Positions 11,096-21,874 are shown, counted from the first letter of the stretch. The stretch: 64,000 nt of DNA from Arion vulgaris (GCA_020796225.1 CM036758.1:71727366-71791365), one strand, 5' to 3'. The notes: a model not told the origin generated them from the sequence alone. A program made the numbers and translations.

Positions 11096-11408
11096 ACAAG
11101 AATAAGAAACAGAATAGAGAATAACTCATAGTAAACGCACATTAAAACAACCTTTTGTACATGCTATTTTTGTGTGAAGAATAGACGTTTATGCCACAAC
11201 AAAATCTCTTAAGTAAAGCTTTATTCTCGAAAAAAATTTTTTGTAAAAAACCGGCATAAATTGATAGTGTGGTTACTTTTATTATAGTAACCATTTTTGA
11301 CTCCAGAAGTGGCTTGTCGGAGAATTGGTACTGTCCAAACGGTTTGTTATGTGGCTTATCGTATTGTAAATGATAATTGGTGCAGAAGAAGATGAGGTAG
11401 TTTCTTAC

Positions 11409-11508
11409 CGTATCCAATGCGTTGACTGTAGTCTCGTCCATAGCTTCAGCCTCACATCTGTCTTCGGCTGTGCCGCCGCCACACATTCCGGCGAAGGCCG
11501 CGATGCTC
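11409..11508 (-). CDS. RERE: Atrophin/RERE-like protein, ELM2 exon
   Basis: A 100-bp exon, the most downstream of four found. The acceptor is a pyrimidine-rich tract ending ttatttttag and the donor is gtaaga. It starts by completing an Arg codon split with the exon at 13443-13576 and ends in phase 0. The peptide begins [16 protein letters not shown] and ends TTVNALDT. From family knowledge, this segment follows LRAAR in the ELM2 domain of RERE/atrophin, a nuclear corepressor that binds histone deacetylases through ELM2-SANT. The next exon (rest of ELM2, SANT) was not found below position 11409. Confidence 0.88.
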
Positions 11509-11826
11509 CTAAAAATAAGGAGGAGGGGGCGGGGGAGATGATGAAGAAAGGTAGTAAGTTAAGATGGCCAGGTGGTGTACACACGAGAGCAAAGATAAAG
11601 TTGAGTAAACGCACAGGTATGTACAGGTATGTTCAGGTGATACAAAGTTCCATTTAGTTTTGTCTTCCAGGTGGAAAAATATCAAAGAGAAATTTAAGTC
11701 TGTGTCTTGTTTTGTGTGTGTGTGTGTGTGTTTATCCAAACATAATTTAGATCGATAGATCGATAGATTGATGAATGAGTAGATATATCTTACAGTCAAA
11801 TAGACAGATAAGTATAGAGATATATA

Positions 11827-11992
11827 CAGTGGCGGCTTGTGGTCATTTTTCTCGGTGGGGCCAGACACACATTTTCGGAAAAAAATCATGGTTTTTGCAG
11901 TATTTTCTATTATTTGTCTATTCCGGAAGTTATTCCCTCTCGACTTTTAGTGGGGCCGTGCCCCACTGGCCCTTAATAACGAGCCGCCCCTG
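11827..11992 (+). mobile_element. hAT-1 MITE
   Basis: Terminal inverted repeats cagtggcggcttgt and gagccgcccctg. Imperfect 8-bp TSD gatatata / gatacata at 11819-11826 and 11993-12000. Non-coding. Sister copies lie at 28417, 53331 and 57080. Confidence 0.9.
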
Positions 11993-12009
11993 GATACATA
12001 TATAGATAG

Positions 12010-12140
12010 ATGGATGGCTAAATATAGTGACTGACAGACAGCCAGACAGACAGACAGTGAGGCAGGCAAACAGACAAACGAACAGACAGACAAACGGACA
12101 GACAGACAGATAAATAGAAGTGCTGACGTGGAAACAGATA
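12010..12140. repeat. Degenerate (CAGA)n tract
   Basis: Runs of cagacagacaga with substitutions. Confidence 0.8.
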
Positions 12141-12190
12141 TAGTGCATATAATGACAGAATAGAAATATAGATAACTATATAAAGGATTA

Positions 12191-13237
12191 CAGCCTATGG
12201 AAGATACTAAGACAATACGGCGTACCGCAGAAGCTTGTCAACATCATAGCCCTCTTCTATAAAGATTTCTCCTGCAACCTAAAGAATTCCAACAAAACAT
12301 TCCCAGTAAAATCTGGTGTAAGACAGGGATGCGTAATGTCCTCTCTTTGTTTAGTATTACAATTGACTGGGTGCTAAAAATGCCATAAAACAACAAGCAC
12401 CAAGAGGAATAAGATGGACCCCTTTCGAGATGCTTGAGGACCTGGACTTTGCAGACGATATAGCCCTGGTGTCACACAAATATGAACATATACAAGAGAA
12501 AAGTACAATACTTCACAGCACGGCAAAGACAGTAGGCCTCAAAACAAACACAGGAAAAACAAAAATTATGACAAACAGTGAAATCCAACAACCAGTAATG
12601 TTAGAAAATGAAACACTGGAAAGGGTTGATCAATTTACATATCTTGGTAGCGTACTGACACTATATGGTGGCACAGAGGAAGATATAAAATCACGTCTAA
12701 GTAAGGCCAGAACCGCTTTTGCCAGAATGAAACCAGTATGGAAGTCCAAAATCTACAATAGGACCACAAAGCTTAAACTCTATAAAAGCATTGTTTTGCC
12801 AGTTTTGCTCTACGGATCGGAGTGTTGGAGGATGACCAAAGGAGATACTAGCAGGCTGTCAGTTTTCCACCACTCTTGTCTTCGCAGAATCTTGGGAATC
12901 TTTTGGCCAGTAAAAATATCCAATAACCAACTACTCCAAGATACAAGACAAGAGGCAATGAATGACATACTCAAAAAGAGAAGATGGAAATGGCTCGGAC
13001 ATGTTATGAGAATGAGACAAGAAATGCCTGCAAGGGTAGCCCTCACTTGGACACCAGAAGGAAAGAGAAAGAAAGGCAGACAACGGACAACATGGAGGCG
13101 CATGATGGAAGAGGAACTGGACACCGCATCTCTGACGTGGGGCTCTGCGCTGAAGGTTGCACGGACAGGAGAGCATGGAAAGTCCTTTCTGAAGCCCCAT
13201 GTGTCACTAGGCATGACGGGATTAAGTAAGTAAAGTA
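12191..13237 (+). mobile_element. LINE-a, 5' truncated, complete 3' end
   Basis: Perfect 13-bp TSD atataaaggatta at 12178-12190 and 13238-13250 bounds a 1047-bp insertion. The sequence opens within the RT fingers/palm and runs to a gtaagtaaag tail. Target-primed reverse transcription with 5' truncation explains the structure. The C-terminal motifs resemble RTE/CR1-type invertebrate LINEs; I am not certain of the clade. Confidence 0.95.
12430..13233 (+). pseudogene. LINE-a reverse transcriptase, C-terminal part
   Basis: A 267-residue frame. FADD at residues 7-10 is the RT catalytic motif, followed by the VGLKTNTGKTKI block (about 35-46), YLGS (71-74), YGSECW (128-133), FWPVKISN (159-165), RRWKWLGHVMRM (184-195) and GRQRTTWRR (216-224). 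The upstream palm motif GVRQGCVM is at 12315-12338 in another frame, so at least one frameshift separates them. The product would copy element RNA at the nick, but this copy lacks the endonuclease and N-terminal RT and cannot act. Confidence 0.9.
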
Positions 13238-13442
13238 ATATAAAGGATTAAAGAGTTTGAGATATATAATTTATAAATGTACTACTGAATTATCAGAGAA
13301 TTTTCACACGTGAGGAAAGGAATTAGTCATCCTACCTCTTACACGCTAGGAGCCTAGAAATATGAAGTGAAATGATTTCATACCCTAAGGTCTGGTTAGG
13401 CTACGAACATTAAAAAAAAATTTATTAGTATGAACAACTCAC

Positions 13443-13576
13443 CTGGCTGCTCGCAGGTACATAAGAAGATCCCCATCCACCACTCTGTTAGGTCTCCATC
13501 GTATCTCTTCTCTGAGTTCACATTTCTCAGGCATGTCCAACGGGCTAGTGCCGGGCTTGCATTCTGGTAGCCGAGC
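13443..13576 (-). CDS. RERE: Atrophin/RERE-like protein, BAH-ELM2 linker exon
   Basis: A 134-bp exon with acceptor ttaataaaatccag and donor gtgagt. It starts in phase 0 (ARLPEC) straight after the HQ that ends the exon at 16553-16706, and ends after two bases of an Arg codon completed by the exon at 11508. The central part is variable (KPGTSPLDMPEKC), then EEIRWRPN and DGDLLMYLRAAR. From family knowledge, DLLMYLRAAR is a hallmark of RERE-type ELM2 domains and is not found in that form in the related MTA proteins. No stop or frameshift. Confidence 0.92.
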
Positions 13577-13671
13577 CTGGATTTTATTAAAAGTAAAGAC
13601 AAAGTGCGGTTGGTGAAATCGTAAAGACTAGTGGCGTATTTTGCTGAAGTCGCCAACTAGTAAATAGGGTA
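13577..13671. other. Intron sequence, nothing recognised
   Basis: Short intronic stretch between the atrophin-like exon and a SINE-B fragment. Confidence 0.5.
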
Positions 13672-13822
13672 TAAAGGCGAAGGAAGACCTTCACCGTTCC
13701 GGGTTTCCCAATATGGCTCAGAAATGATAAGCCACCTGCCAAGTGTGTTACACAAAGCACGAACTCCGTAGCTTCAGAAACAATCCTATGGATCTCCAGA
13801 AAAAGTTGCACAATTTACTCGA
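13672..13822 (-). mobile_element. SINE-B, head missing
   Basis: Antisense body (ggcgaaggaagaccttcacc, acaaagcacgaactccgtag). The tRNA head is lost where the 19-bp array begins. Confidence 0.8.
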
Positions 13823-13837
13823 TCTTCAGATCACCAA

Positions 13838-15174
13838 ATAATAAACATACTGTCAAATAATAAACATACTGTCAAATAATAAACATACTGTCAAATAATA
13901 AACATACTGTCAAATAATAAACATACTGTCAAATAATAAACATACTGTCAAATAATAAACATACTGTCAAATAATAAACGTACTGTCAAATAATAAACGT
14001 ACTGTCAAATAATAAACATACTGTCAAATAATAAACATACTGTCAAATAATAAACATACTGTCAAATAATAAACATACTGTCAAATAATAAACGTACTGT
14101 CAAATAATAAAAATACTGTCAAATAATAAACATACTGTCAAATAATAAACATACTGTCAAATAATAAACGTACTGTCAAATAATAAACGTACTGTCAAAT
14201 AATAAACGTACTGTCAAATAATAAACATACTGTCAAATAATAAACATACTGTCAAATAATAAACATACTGTCAAATAATAAACATACTGTCAAATAATAA
14301 ACATACTGTCAAATAATAAACATACTGTCAAATAATAAACATACTGTCAAATAATAAACATACTGTCAAATAATAAACATACTGTCAAATAATAAACGTA
14401 CTGTCAAATAATAAAAATACTGTCAAATAATAAACATACTGTCAAATAATAAACATACTGTCAAATAATAAACGTACTGTCAAATAATAAACGTACTGTC
14501 AAATAATAAACGTACTGTCAAATAATAAACATACTGTCAAATAATAAACATACTGTCAAATAATAAACATACTGTCAAATAATAAACATACTGTCAAATA
14601 ATAAACATACTGTCAAATAATAAACATACTGTCAAATAATAAACATACTGTCAAATAATAAACATACTGTCAAATAATAAACGTACTGTCAAATAATAAA
14701 CATACTGTCAAATAATAAACATACTGTCAAATAGTAAACATACTGTCAAATAGTAAACATACTGTCAAATAATAAACATACTGTCAAATAATAAACGTAC
14801 TGTCAAATAGTAAACATACTGTCAAATAATAAACATACTGTCAAATAATAAACATACTGTCAAATAGTAAACATACTGTCAAATAATAAACATACTGTCA
14901 AATAATAAACGTACTGTCAAATAGTAAACATACTGTCAAATAATAAACATACTGTCAAATAATAAACGTACTGTCAAATAATAAACATACTGTCAAATAA
15001 TAAACATACTGTCAAATAATAAACGTACTGTCAAATAATAAACATACTGTCAAATAATAAACGTACTGTCAAATAATAAACATACTGTCAAATAATAAAC
15101 ATACTGTCAAATAATAAACGTACTGTCAAATAATAAACATACTGTCAAATAATAAACATACTGTCAAATAGTAA
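13838..15174. repeat. 19-bp satellite, about 70 copies
   Basis: Unit caaataataaacatactgt with few variants (aacgtact, aaaatact, aatagtaaac). The variant pattern at 14093, 14111, 14169, 14188 and 14207 recurs exactly 304 bp (16 units) later at 14397, 14415, 14473, 14492 and 14511, showing a higher-order duplication. It lies in the intron between the exons at 13443 and 16553. Confidence 0.97.
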
Positions 15175-15192
15175 CATTTCTCTAAAGGTAAA

Positions 15193-15395
15193 CAGGTTAG
15201 CTTCATTGTACCGGTTTCCTCATATGGTTCGGTTACTCTGTAGAAATTGCATATTTTCTGTCGAGAGTGTTGCACGGATCACGTCCTACGTAGCACCAGT
15301 AAAAATCATAAGGGATCCGAAGAAAACATGCACTTGTGAACCGAGCGACGCTGTTTTTTGTGCGTGAATTGGAACCCACGGCTTTAAAGGTAAGC
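15193..15395 (-). mobile_element. SINE-B, diverged
   Basis: Antisense SINE-B body with gcttcattgtaccggtttcc and gagtgttgcacggatcacg, and a broken head (ggaacccacggctttaaagg). It abuts the next SINE-A. Confidence 0.7.
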
Positions 15396-15402
15396 TGCTG
15401 CC

Positions 15403-15696
15403 GCCTGCCTGGCCAGCGTGTTCGTAGCGCATTGGACTACGGGTGACAAGCTCCCTGTGAGTGCGGGTTCAATTCCGCGGCTGGCAGAAAAACCACAGGT
15501 TCTCCAGATTTACGGTGTTCGTGGCACCGAACCGAAGGGTTACGATGTCCATGGCCCCGAACCGAAGGGTTACGATGTCCATGACACCGAACCGAAGGGT
15601 TACGATGTCCGTGGCACCGAACCGAAGGGTTACGATGTCCATGGTACCGATCCGAAGAGCTGAAAGCTCAAGTACTTCTAGATCAGGAAAAAAAAA
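15403..15696 (+). mobile_element. SINE-A with internal 30-bp tandem expansion
   Basis: Normal head and poly-A. The body segment gttacgatgtccatggcacc + gaaccgaagg, which is single or double in other copies, is present about five times (about 15510-15655). The array must have formed inside the SINE before or after insertion. Confidence 0.92.
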
Positions 15697-15784
15697 GCAG
15701 CCCCTTCGTCACAAGGACTCCCATAAAATCTCTTGGAAATCTTTCTACGACGCTATAGTCACTTCTCTTTAGCATGTATGTATA

Positions 15785-16245
15785 ACATTTTCGTCTCTAC
15801 AAATGGTAGACTTTACTGTGACAACTTCTGAGTTTGCTTATGTCTCTCTTTGCCTTTTTATCTTCTTCTTCTTTGCGTTCGTTCTTTACGACCACAATTT
15901 TAATCACTCTCTCTGATATGTTTGATCTTTGCCAAGAACGTGTATACGTTGCACATTGGTTTGGTAGGTCCTTAAACGCATAGACTTCTACACGTTTAGG
16001 ACATGTGCATCCGATTTCAGCCAAACCTTCTTAGTCGTCTTTTACGACATGCGTAGCAGGTAACAGTGGTTCTATTCTTTACACCCGAAATTTGGGCCCC
16101 GATAATCAATCGGGCGGCCTTTTTTCCCTCATCTCTAAGTCTCTTTTCAGAAGATTCTGCACTTTGCGTAATGTTGTTTTCAACATAACCAGGTCATCAG
16201 CTAGTTTTTTCCATTTATTGGGACAGATAGAAAAGTTTTTCATTA
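15785..16245 (-). mobile_element. LINE-f 3' end, split by SINE-D
   Basis: The minus strand reads FSICPNKWKKLADD, TTLRKVQN, then after the SINE-D insertion a tail with KLRSCHSK. It is colinear with the uninterrupted copy at 49930-50135, which confirms the reconstruction of order. Confidence 0.75.
15860..16116 (-). mobile_element. SINE-D inserted in LINE-f, with TSD
   Basis: Full antisense SINE-D flanked by gccttttt at 15852-15859 and 16117-16124. The empty-site order is supported by the LINE-f copy at 49930. Confidence 0.92.
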
Positions 16246-16552
16246 AGGCCTTGCAGACATTATATCAGCATTATATCTGACCAGTGGTCTGCTTTGGTAC
16301 ATATTCCCTTCCGAAAGTTCACAGAACAACACTTGTGGTATGTTGCTATTGTCCAATCTTGAATAGAACTGAAGCCGTGTATAAGGGAACACACATCAGA
16401 CACTAAGGATTATATATAGAGATGTGTCAAAGGTATAAGAATAAAACTGAAGAAAAGTTTCAAGAAATCCATTGCAGTTAACCTTTGATGTGGCGATATC
16501 ACAGGTAGATCATGACGATGACGGTGAAAAAAGGTGAGTTAGAAAGTCTTAC
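16246..16552. other. Intron sequence, nothing recognised
   Basis: No repeat family identified. Lies just downstream (gene sense) of the BAH exon. Confidence 0.5.
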
Positions 16553-16706
16553 CTGGTGGCTCGGCCCCACCCTGATCTCGCCCTGTGTGGTAGCCAGCCT
16601 CCTGTTGTCAGGCCTGTAGGCGAGGATGTAGAAGAAGTGGTCAGGTCGGGGAACAAAGCTACAGGCTGACCTCAGGTCAGTGTATTGAACCACGTGACAC
16701 TTGCCC
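16553..16706 (-). CDS. RERE: Atrophin/RERE-like protein, BAH domain C-terminal exon
   Basis: A 154-bp exon with an excellent acceptor (ttttcctccatttcag) and donor gtaaga. The first G completes an Arg codon begun in the exon at 28201-28297; the frame then runs GKCHVVQYTDL, RPDHFFYILAYRPDNRRLA, TTQGEIRVGPSHQ and ends in phase 0. In the family, FFYIL-Y-P--RRL closes the BAH (bromo-adjacent homology) domain and GEIRVG--HQ opens ELM2. The spelling GPSHQA(R/K)LP across the next junction favours atrophin/RERE over MTA1-3. BAH domains contact nucleosomes or histone tails. Confidence 0.94.
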
Positions 16707-16756
16707 CTGAAATGGAGGAAAATTATATGTAAATCAAAGTTGTGTAAGATTTTCAA

Positions 16757-16793
16757 AAAGCGTCTAAAGGCGAAGAATTGACCTCATTGCATT
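16757..16793 (-). mobile_element. SINE-B 3' end fragment
   Basis: gcgtctaaaggcgaagaatt gacctcattgcatt matches the SINE-B tail antisense; joined directly to a truncated SINE-A. Confidence 0.6.
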
Positions 16794-16963
16794 GTGTGAC
16801 AAGCTCCCTGTGAGTGCGGGTCCAATTCCGCAGGCTGGCAGAAAAGCCATAGGTTCTCCAGATTTACGGTGTTCCTGGCCCCGAACCGAAGGGTTACGAT
16901 GTCCATGGCACCGAGCCGAAGAGCTGAAAGCTCAAACGGTTCTGGATCAGTAAAAAATAAAAA
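16794..16963 (+). mobile_element. SINE-A, 5' truncated
   Basis: Starts within the head at gtgacaagctccctgtgagt and continues to ctggatcag and an A-rich tail. Confidence 0.85.
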
Positions 16964-16984
16964 TTGGTTAGCCCATATCACTTC

Positions 16985-17130
16985 CTCCTGCTGGCAGAAA
17001 TGGCCGCCACTTAACGCTTCTGACTGATTTTTGCGTGAATGATTGCTTTCAGTTATCAGAGGACTATCATCATAGGACTCCAAACATGCCCATAGGTGCT
17101 CCGATCTCCGCCTCAACAAATCCAGCAGTG
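16985..17130 (-). mobile_element. Family L / LINE fragment
   Basis: The minus-strand peptide LLRRRSEHLWACLESYDD matches the end of the family L frame at 6164-6433. It is followed by RKNQSEAL, also seen at 32003-32100. Confidence 0.5.
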
Positions 17131-17515
17131 GCCTAACACGCCAATTCGATGTTGATTAATCAATATCTTTGATTTTCTTATTTTCATGATTGCGTTTCTT
17201 ATCATCAGTGTTTCTTGGAATTCAGGCAAGCATTCTCCAACTTCAGAAGTACCGTAATACATTAACATATGATGGTTCTCTGAATCAATTACTCAATCAA
17301 ACAATCAATGAATGCAATATTAATTACTTCTTGGTATGCTGGTACAAACTAGGAGACTATTAATAGCTCATCTCCTAATGTTTTCTTCCTACTTAATGCG
17401 TTACTCTCCTCTTGCCCGCTTTGCTTCTATTATTATTGTTAACAGTGATATGTCTTAATTTGGAGGCACATCTAATCTAATAGCTTGTCTTGTGTAGAGT
17501 TTTACCACCTTAGAA
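17131..17515. other. Intron sequence, nothing recognised
   Basis: AT-rich, no supported feature. Confidence 0.5.
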
Positions 17516-17660
17516 GAATGAGAAGAAAAATAATGAGAAGTAGAATGAGAAAAAGTAGAATGAGAAGAAGTAGAATGAGAAGACATAGAAGAAGAATGAG
17601 AAGAAGAAGTAGAAGAAGAAGACGAAGTAGAAGAAAAAGAATGAGAAGATAACTAGAATT
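17516..17660. repeat. AGAAGA-rich simple repeat
   Basis: Purine-only stretch with repeated agaatgagaagaagtag. Confidence 0.9.
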
Positions 17661-18090
17661 AAGAAAAGTGGATTCTATAAAATCAGGAAAAGATAACTAT
17701 TTTTTAGTTGATTTCATCGCTAACCTCCAGACTATTTACAATGACAAACTGTCATTTCTCAAACAACTGTTTCTCATTCTCACACTTGGCATCCCAACAG
17801 TCACTCAGTCCGCTCGACAGCTACACCACCTCCGAATGTTAAAGCAAATAATGACACAGTCTGGTAGCAATCCGGAGAGATTTTTCCAACAAATTATTTC
17901 TCCCTAAATACATACAGACACGGAGATTTACACCAACATTGAACAGGTTTAAGTAAGGAAATACCAAAATAAATTACGCATTCAATTTGTATCAGCAAAA
18001 TTGCGAAACAAATCTATATTTGAAATCATTAACGGTAAGTGATTTTTTTAATCTTCGAATTTAAAATCGACATTTTACATTTTTCTCTCT
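17661..18090. other. Intron sequence with a 79-residue frame of unknown origin
   Basis: The frame 17668-17907 has no motif I recognise and no splice context, so I do not call it a gene. Confidence 0.4.
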
Positions 18091-18094
18091 TACA

Positions 18095-18425
18095 TTTCTT
18101 GTGAGGGTGTTGTAGATAAGAGCCGGACAGGAACCCATGATGACCCAGGTCAAGAGGAGAAAATGGCGATGGGTAGAGCATACCCTAAGGAAGACACAGT
18201 CGAGTGTCACTAGATAAGTACTTGAGTGGAACCACCAGGGAAAACGAAAAAAGAGGACGCCATAAACAGACCTGGAGACGAAGTCTTCTTGAGAAACTGA
18301 CGAGTGCTGAACTGTCCTGGGAGACCAGACAGAGAACAGCCAGAGACAGAGAAGAGTGACAAACAACTGTTGAGGCCCTATGGCCCACGAGGAACGGAGA
18401 GGAATGAATAAGTAAATAAGTGGTA
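18095..18425 (+). mobile_element. LINE-a 3' end, decayed
   Basis: Broken frames give RRKWRWVEHTLRK, LEWNHQGKRKKR and LLRPYGPRGTERNE, then a gaataagtaaataag tail. Related to 12191-13237 and to the minus-strand copy at 60130-60490. Confidence 0.8.
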
Positions 18426-18429
18426 GATA

Positions 18430-18995
18430 GATTGATAGATAAGACCAACATCATTGTACTTCGGTGAGTAACCACGTGTCCTCCGATCTCTTTCTTACAT
18501 TGTACTTCGGTGAGTAACCACGTGTCCTCCGATCTCTTTCTTACATTGTACTTCGGTGAGTAACCACGTGTCCTCCGATCTCTTTCTTACATTGTACTTC
18601 GGTGAGTAACCACGTGTCCTCCGATCTCTTTCTTACATAAAAAGACCTCAACGGCAGTGCACGATCTTTGCAGCTCCGGCGAGGAACCTCGGTGTAATTC
18701 TGTAGATATTTTTGTAGGAATTTTATTTTAAATCTTTTCTAATTAATTTTGATCGGGCAGAGATTTTCCAGCCTGCTCTTCTCGATTTTTACTTGTTCAA
18801 ATTGAACACGGGACCTACGTTTTATCGTCCGTCTACGATAGGACTAGGAATTTGATCTCTCTTACATTGAGATCAGGGATCTCTGGAATAATATCCAGTT
18901 GGCTCAACGAGGGAGCGAATCTGGTACCTTTAGCACAACAGACGAGCACATAGCCTCCACGCCACAGAGACATAGATACTGATAATGATAAATAC
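18430..18995 (-). mobile_element. SINE-F with internal tandem expansion
   Basis: Antisense element whose tRNA-like head is at the right (minus: tggcgtggaggctatgtgct). It contains gcggcagtgcacgatctttg-type and gaacacgggacctacg segments, shared with 26345, 30575 and 43545. Confidence 0.8.
18455..18638. repeat. 46-bp tandem repeat inside SINE-F, 4 copies
   Basis: Four identical copies starting tgtacttcggtgagtaacca. The segment is single copy in the SINE-F at 30590 and 26375, so the expansion is local to this element and very recent. Confidence 0.97.
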
Positions 18996-19011
18996 AACAA
19001 CATAGAATTAG

Positions 19012-19330
19012 CATTTATCATCAATGAGCAATTTTGTGTTTATCATCCGTGAGTAACTTTGTGTTTATCATCCGTTGAGTAACTTTGTGTTTATCATCCG
19101 TGAGTAACTTTGTGTTTATCATCCGTTGAGTAACTTTGTGTTTATCATCCGTGAGTAATTCTATGTTTATCATCCGTTGAGTAATTCTATGTTTATCATC
19201 CGTTGAGTAATTCTATGTTTATCATCCGCTGAGTAACAATGTATTGATCATAAATGCGTTTATGATCAATCACTTACTTGGTTTTTATCATTTGAAGGTA
19301 ACTATGCGTTTAACATCCGTGGATAAATAT
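19012..19330. repeat. 25-26-bp tandem repeat, about 12 copies
   Basis: Unit tttatcatccgttgagtaac with tt(t/c)tgtg or ttctatg linkers. Alternation of 25- and 26-bp forms in the first half. Confidence 0.95.
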
Positions 19331-19740
19331 GAGTTTAGCATCCAGGAAGCCAGCATACGAGAATTCCAACAACAAAGCCAGCCTGCGCTTTTATTTGGTT
19401 GGACAATGAAAGTTGATTGTGAACGTTCGACAACTCTGCGTGACACGGAAGCTAATCCATGCCCAGAATGCACGCAGACAATGTTGTCATACAGATCACG
19501 TGTCCAATCCTCTCCATTCATCCAGTCTTGTTCTCTAATCTCACGCATGGCTATGATCTGTAAGCGTTACAGTTATTACATGATTCATTCTTTTCATCTA
19601 TTTTCAAATTGTTCTCACATTTGGCTGTAACTCATTTAGCCTGCTGTGATTTTCTGCACTGATGCTGTATTGAACATCTCCCTCGTCCATAGCTTGATAT
19701 CGTTTAGTCTTCTTTGTGTTTACAACTTCCATTGATTATT
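19331..19740. other. Intron sequence, nothing recognised
   Basis: No supported repeat or exon. Confidence 0.45.
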
Positions 19741-19744
19741 TTAC

Positions 19745-20110
19745 GCTTTGCTTCAGTAGAGCGGATACAGTTTATGGTATTCATAGCGTACAGAAGAGTA
19801 TCAGTAATGGACTTCATCAAGAAACAACAAATTAAATGGTTCGGTTACATAAGCAGATTACCAACAGACAGTGCACCACAAAGAGCAATGTTGCTCGGAT
19901 ACAGTGGATACAAAGCAAAAGGTGGCCCTGAGAGATAACAGAGGCGACGAAAGACACTGTTTATGAAGCCCACACAAAAGCCCGTTATAGAATTCTCTTC
20001 TTACTCTGAAGCTGTGAGGCAAATCAGGACTGGAGAACAGAAAGAAAGACAAGGCGCATAGAGAGGCTCGCTCCAAGTTTCTCCTTTTTCGACCTGACGC
20101 TGAAAGGCAA
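19745..20110 (+). mobile_element. LINE-c fragment
   Basis: The peptide MDFIKKQQIKWFGYISRLPT and ALL-GYSGYKAKGGPER match the antisense copy at 62575-62935. Stops follow. Confidence 0.75.
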
Positions 20111-20159
20111 AACAGGATTAGAAAATAGATAGATAGACAGAAGCATTATATGCAACGAG

Positions 20160-20425
20160 TCATTGTCAAATGAGTTCAGAATGAGAGTGATACATAGAAA
20201 CAATATTGACAAACAGATGCGAGTCATGGACAATAAACAAACAGATCAAACAATATCTAAGGGTCACAGAGATGTGGTTTTACAGAAATATGATGAGAAA
20301 CTCATGGGCTGGTAGAATGCCAAATGTGGAGGTGCTGAAGGAGGTTAAGACACGGAGAAAACGTATTATCAGTATAATAGGCAGTCATCATTTTTCGGAC
20401 ATGTGATGGGGAAGACACCACAGAA
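20160..20425 (+). mobile_element. LINE-d-like fragment
   Basis: Frame with RCESWTINKQIKQYL, FYRNMMRNSWAGRM and NVEVLKEVKTRRK: the thumb region just after the RT palm. It is decayed and followed at once by LINE-c. Confidence 0.65.
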
Positions 20426-20429
20426 CGCT

Positions 20430-20820
20430 CACCATGTGTGAAATGAAATGATTGAGGAAGGCAGTGGGAGTCACCAGGAAAGACAGACTACGAAATGAGG
20501 ACATCAGAAGCAGAGTGGGCATAACTTCATGCATCGAATACATCGAAAGACAACAAATGCAGTGGTTTGGACATTTAATGAGAATGAAATACAACCAACC
20601 ACCAATAATAGCATACAATAAAAAGAGATCGGGTACTAGAGCTAAGGGAAGACCAAGAAAAAAATGGATAGACAATATCAAGACCGCACTACATAAACAC
20701 GGCTACAACACAACAAGGGCGACTCATCCAACCCTAGAACGCAAAATAAAGCTCCCATCCCTACGCTTAACGGCAAGAGTGGACAACCAACTACATCTTC
20801 CACCTGGGAATAGACAATAG
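20430..20820 (+). mobile_element. LINE-c 3' end, near-identical to 7335-7735
   Basis: The encoded peptides differ at about ten of 122 positions from the copy 13 kb upstream and end at the same LPPGNRQ stop. A stop codon replaces Cys in the LRKAV motif region. It is followed by a short gatagata run. Confidence 0.9.
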
Positions 20821-21043
20821 ATAGATAGATGGGGAAGAAAGGTTTAGAACACATTGTGATAGCCTGTAAAATCCAGGGGAGACGAGACAGAGAGAGACAA
20901 TTTTGGACAGCCTGACTTCATGGTACGGAAGATCGTCAACATCTGAGATGATAGCAGACACCAGAGACAGATATTTATGGAGATCCACGATCGCCTACAC
21001 CATCCCGCACTGCACCTGATGATGAAAGAAAAATAGACCCTGC

Positions 21044-21283
21044 TTTGTAGAAACTATCGTTACTGTCTGTAGTACCGCATCTTAGGGCGGTGTAGAACAG
21101 GTGGAACGAGCTGGAGGAATTTAATGGCTGCATGGCTAGGCCAGTCGCCACAAAGCTGTTCAGGTTAGGAGTTTTCATTCATGACCACAACAGACAAAAA
21201 TCCTTAGCCTTACCGTGAATTGAACACAGGTCTCCTGTATGGGAGCCACGCTCTATCCATTCGACCAGACGCTCAACCGATTA
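21044..21283 (-). mobile_element. SINE-H
   Basis: Antisense copy. The right end is a tRNA-like head (minus: tggtcgaatggatagagcgt, box B ttcaattcacggtaagg). Confidence 0.8.
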
Positions 21284-21640
21284 TTAAAAATAGAGCATTA
21301 AAAAAATATGGTGAAAAGATAACAATTTCGGAAATGATACAATTTCGTAAATCTATCTTAACTAATGAAGTTAGAGATATGAGGTTGGAGAATGATAAGA
21401 AAAGAAAAGTGAAGGACATAAATATAAAAACAGAGAAGGAAAAGTGAGTTATTAGGCTTGACTACAATCGTCGGAGGAGCGTCAAGACGAATTGATGAGG
21501 AAATAAAGAGGAACGACTTGGAAGATCATCGGAAAATGATAACAAATGTAACTTTAAAAGTCTTCAACATTACAACTAGATTTTAATTACATTTCCGTGC
21601 GAGGAACGGGCACATCTGCTAGTATATACTGTATATATGT
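21284..21640. other. Intron sequence, 75-residue frame of unknown nature
   Basis: Lys-rich frame (ends KDINIKTEKEK) that runs out of SINE-H. No domain seen and no support for a gene. Confidence 0.4.
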
Positions 21641-21837
21641 TTTGTTTTTTCTCGATCCAGAAGCACTTGAGCTTTTCGGCTCGGTGTCATGGACATCGTA
21701 ACCCTTCGGTTCGGTGCCACGAACACCGTCAATCTGGGGAATCTGTGGCTTTTTCTGCCATCCCGCGGAATTGAACCCGCACACACAGAGAGATAGTCAC
21801 CCGTAGTCCAACGCGCTACGAACACGCTGGACAGACG

Positions 21838-21840
<3 letters not shown>
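21641..21840 (-). mobile_element. SINE-A
   Basis: Antisense, complete. Its head end abuts (AT)n at 21841-21868. Confidence 0.9.

Positions 21841-21868
<28 letters not shown>
21841..21868. repeat. (AT)n microsatellite
   Basis: Pure AT dinucleotides. A second run lies near 22148-22172. Confidence 0.9.

Positions 21869-21874
<6 letters not shown>

Noticed and set aside
13838..15174. CRISPR array
   Set aside because: Regular short units but no unique spacers, no cas genes and a eukaryotic setting. The same applies to the other arrays.
17668..17907. 79-residue frame as a small gene
   Set aside because: No motif, no splice or promoter evidence, and a length easily reached by chance.
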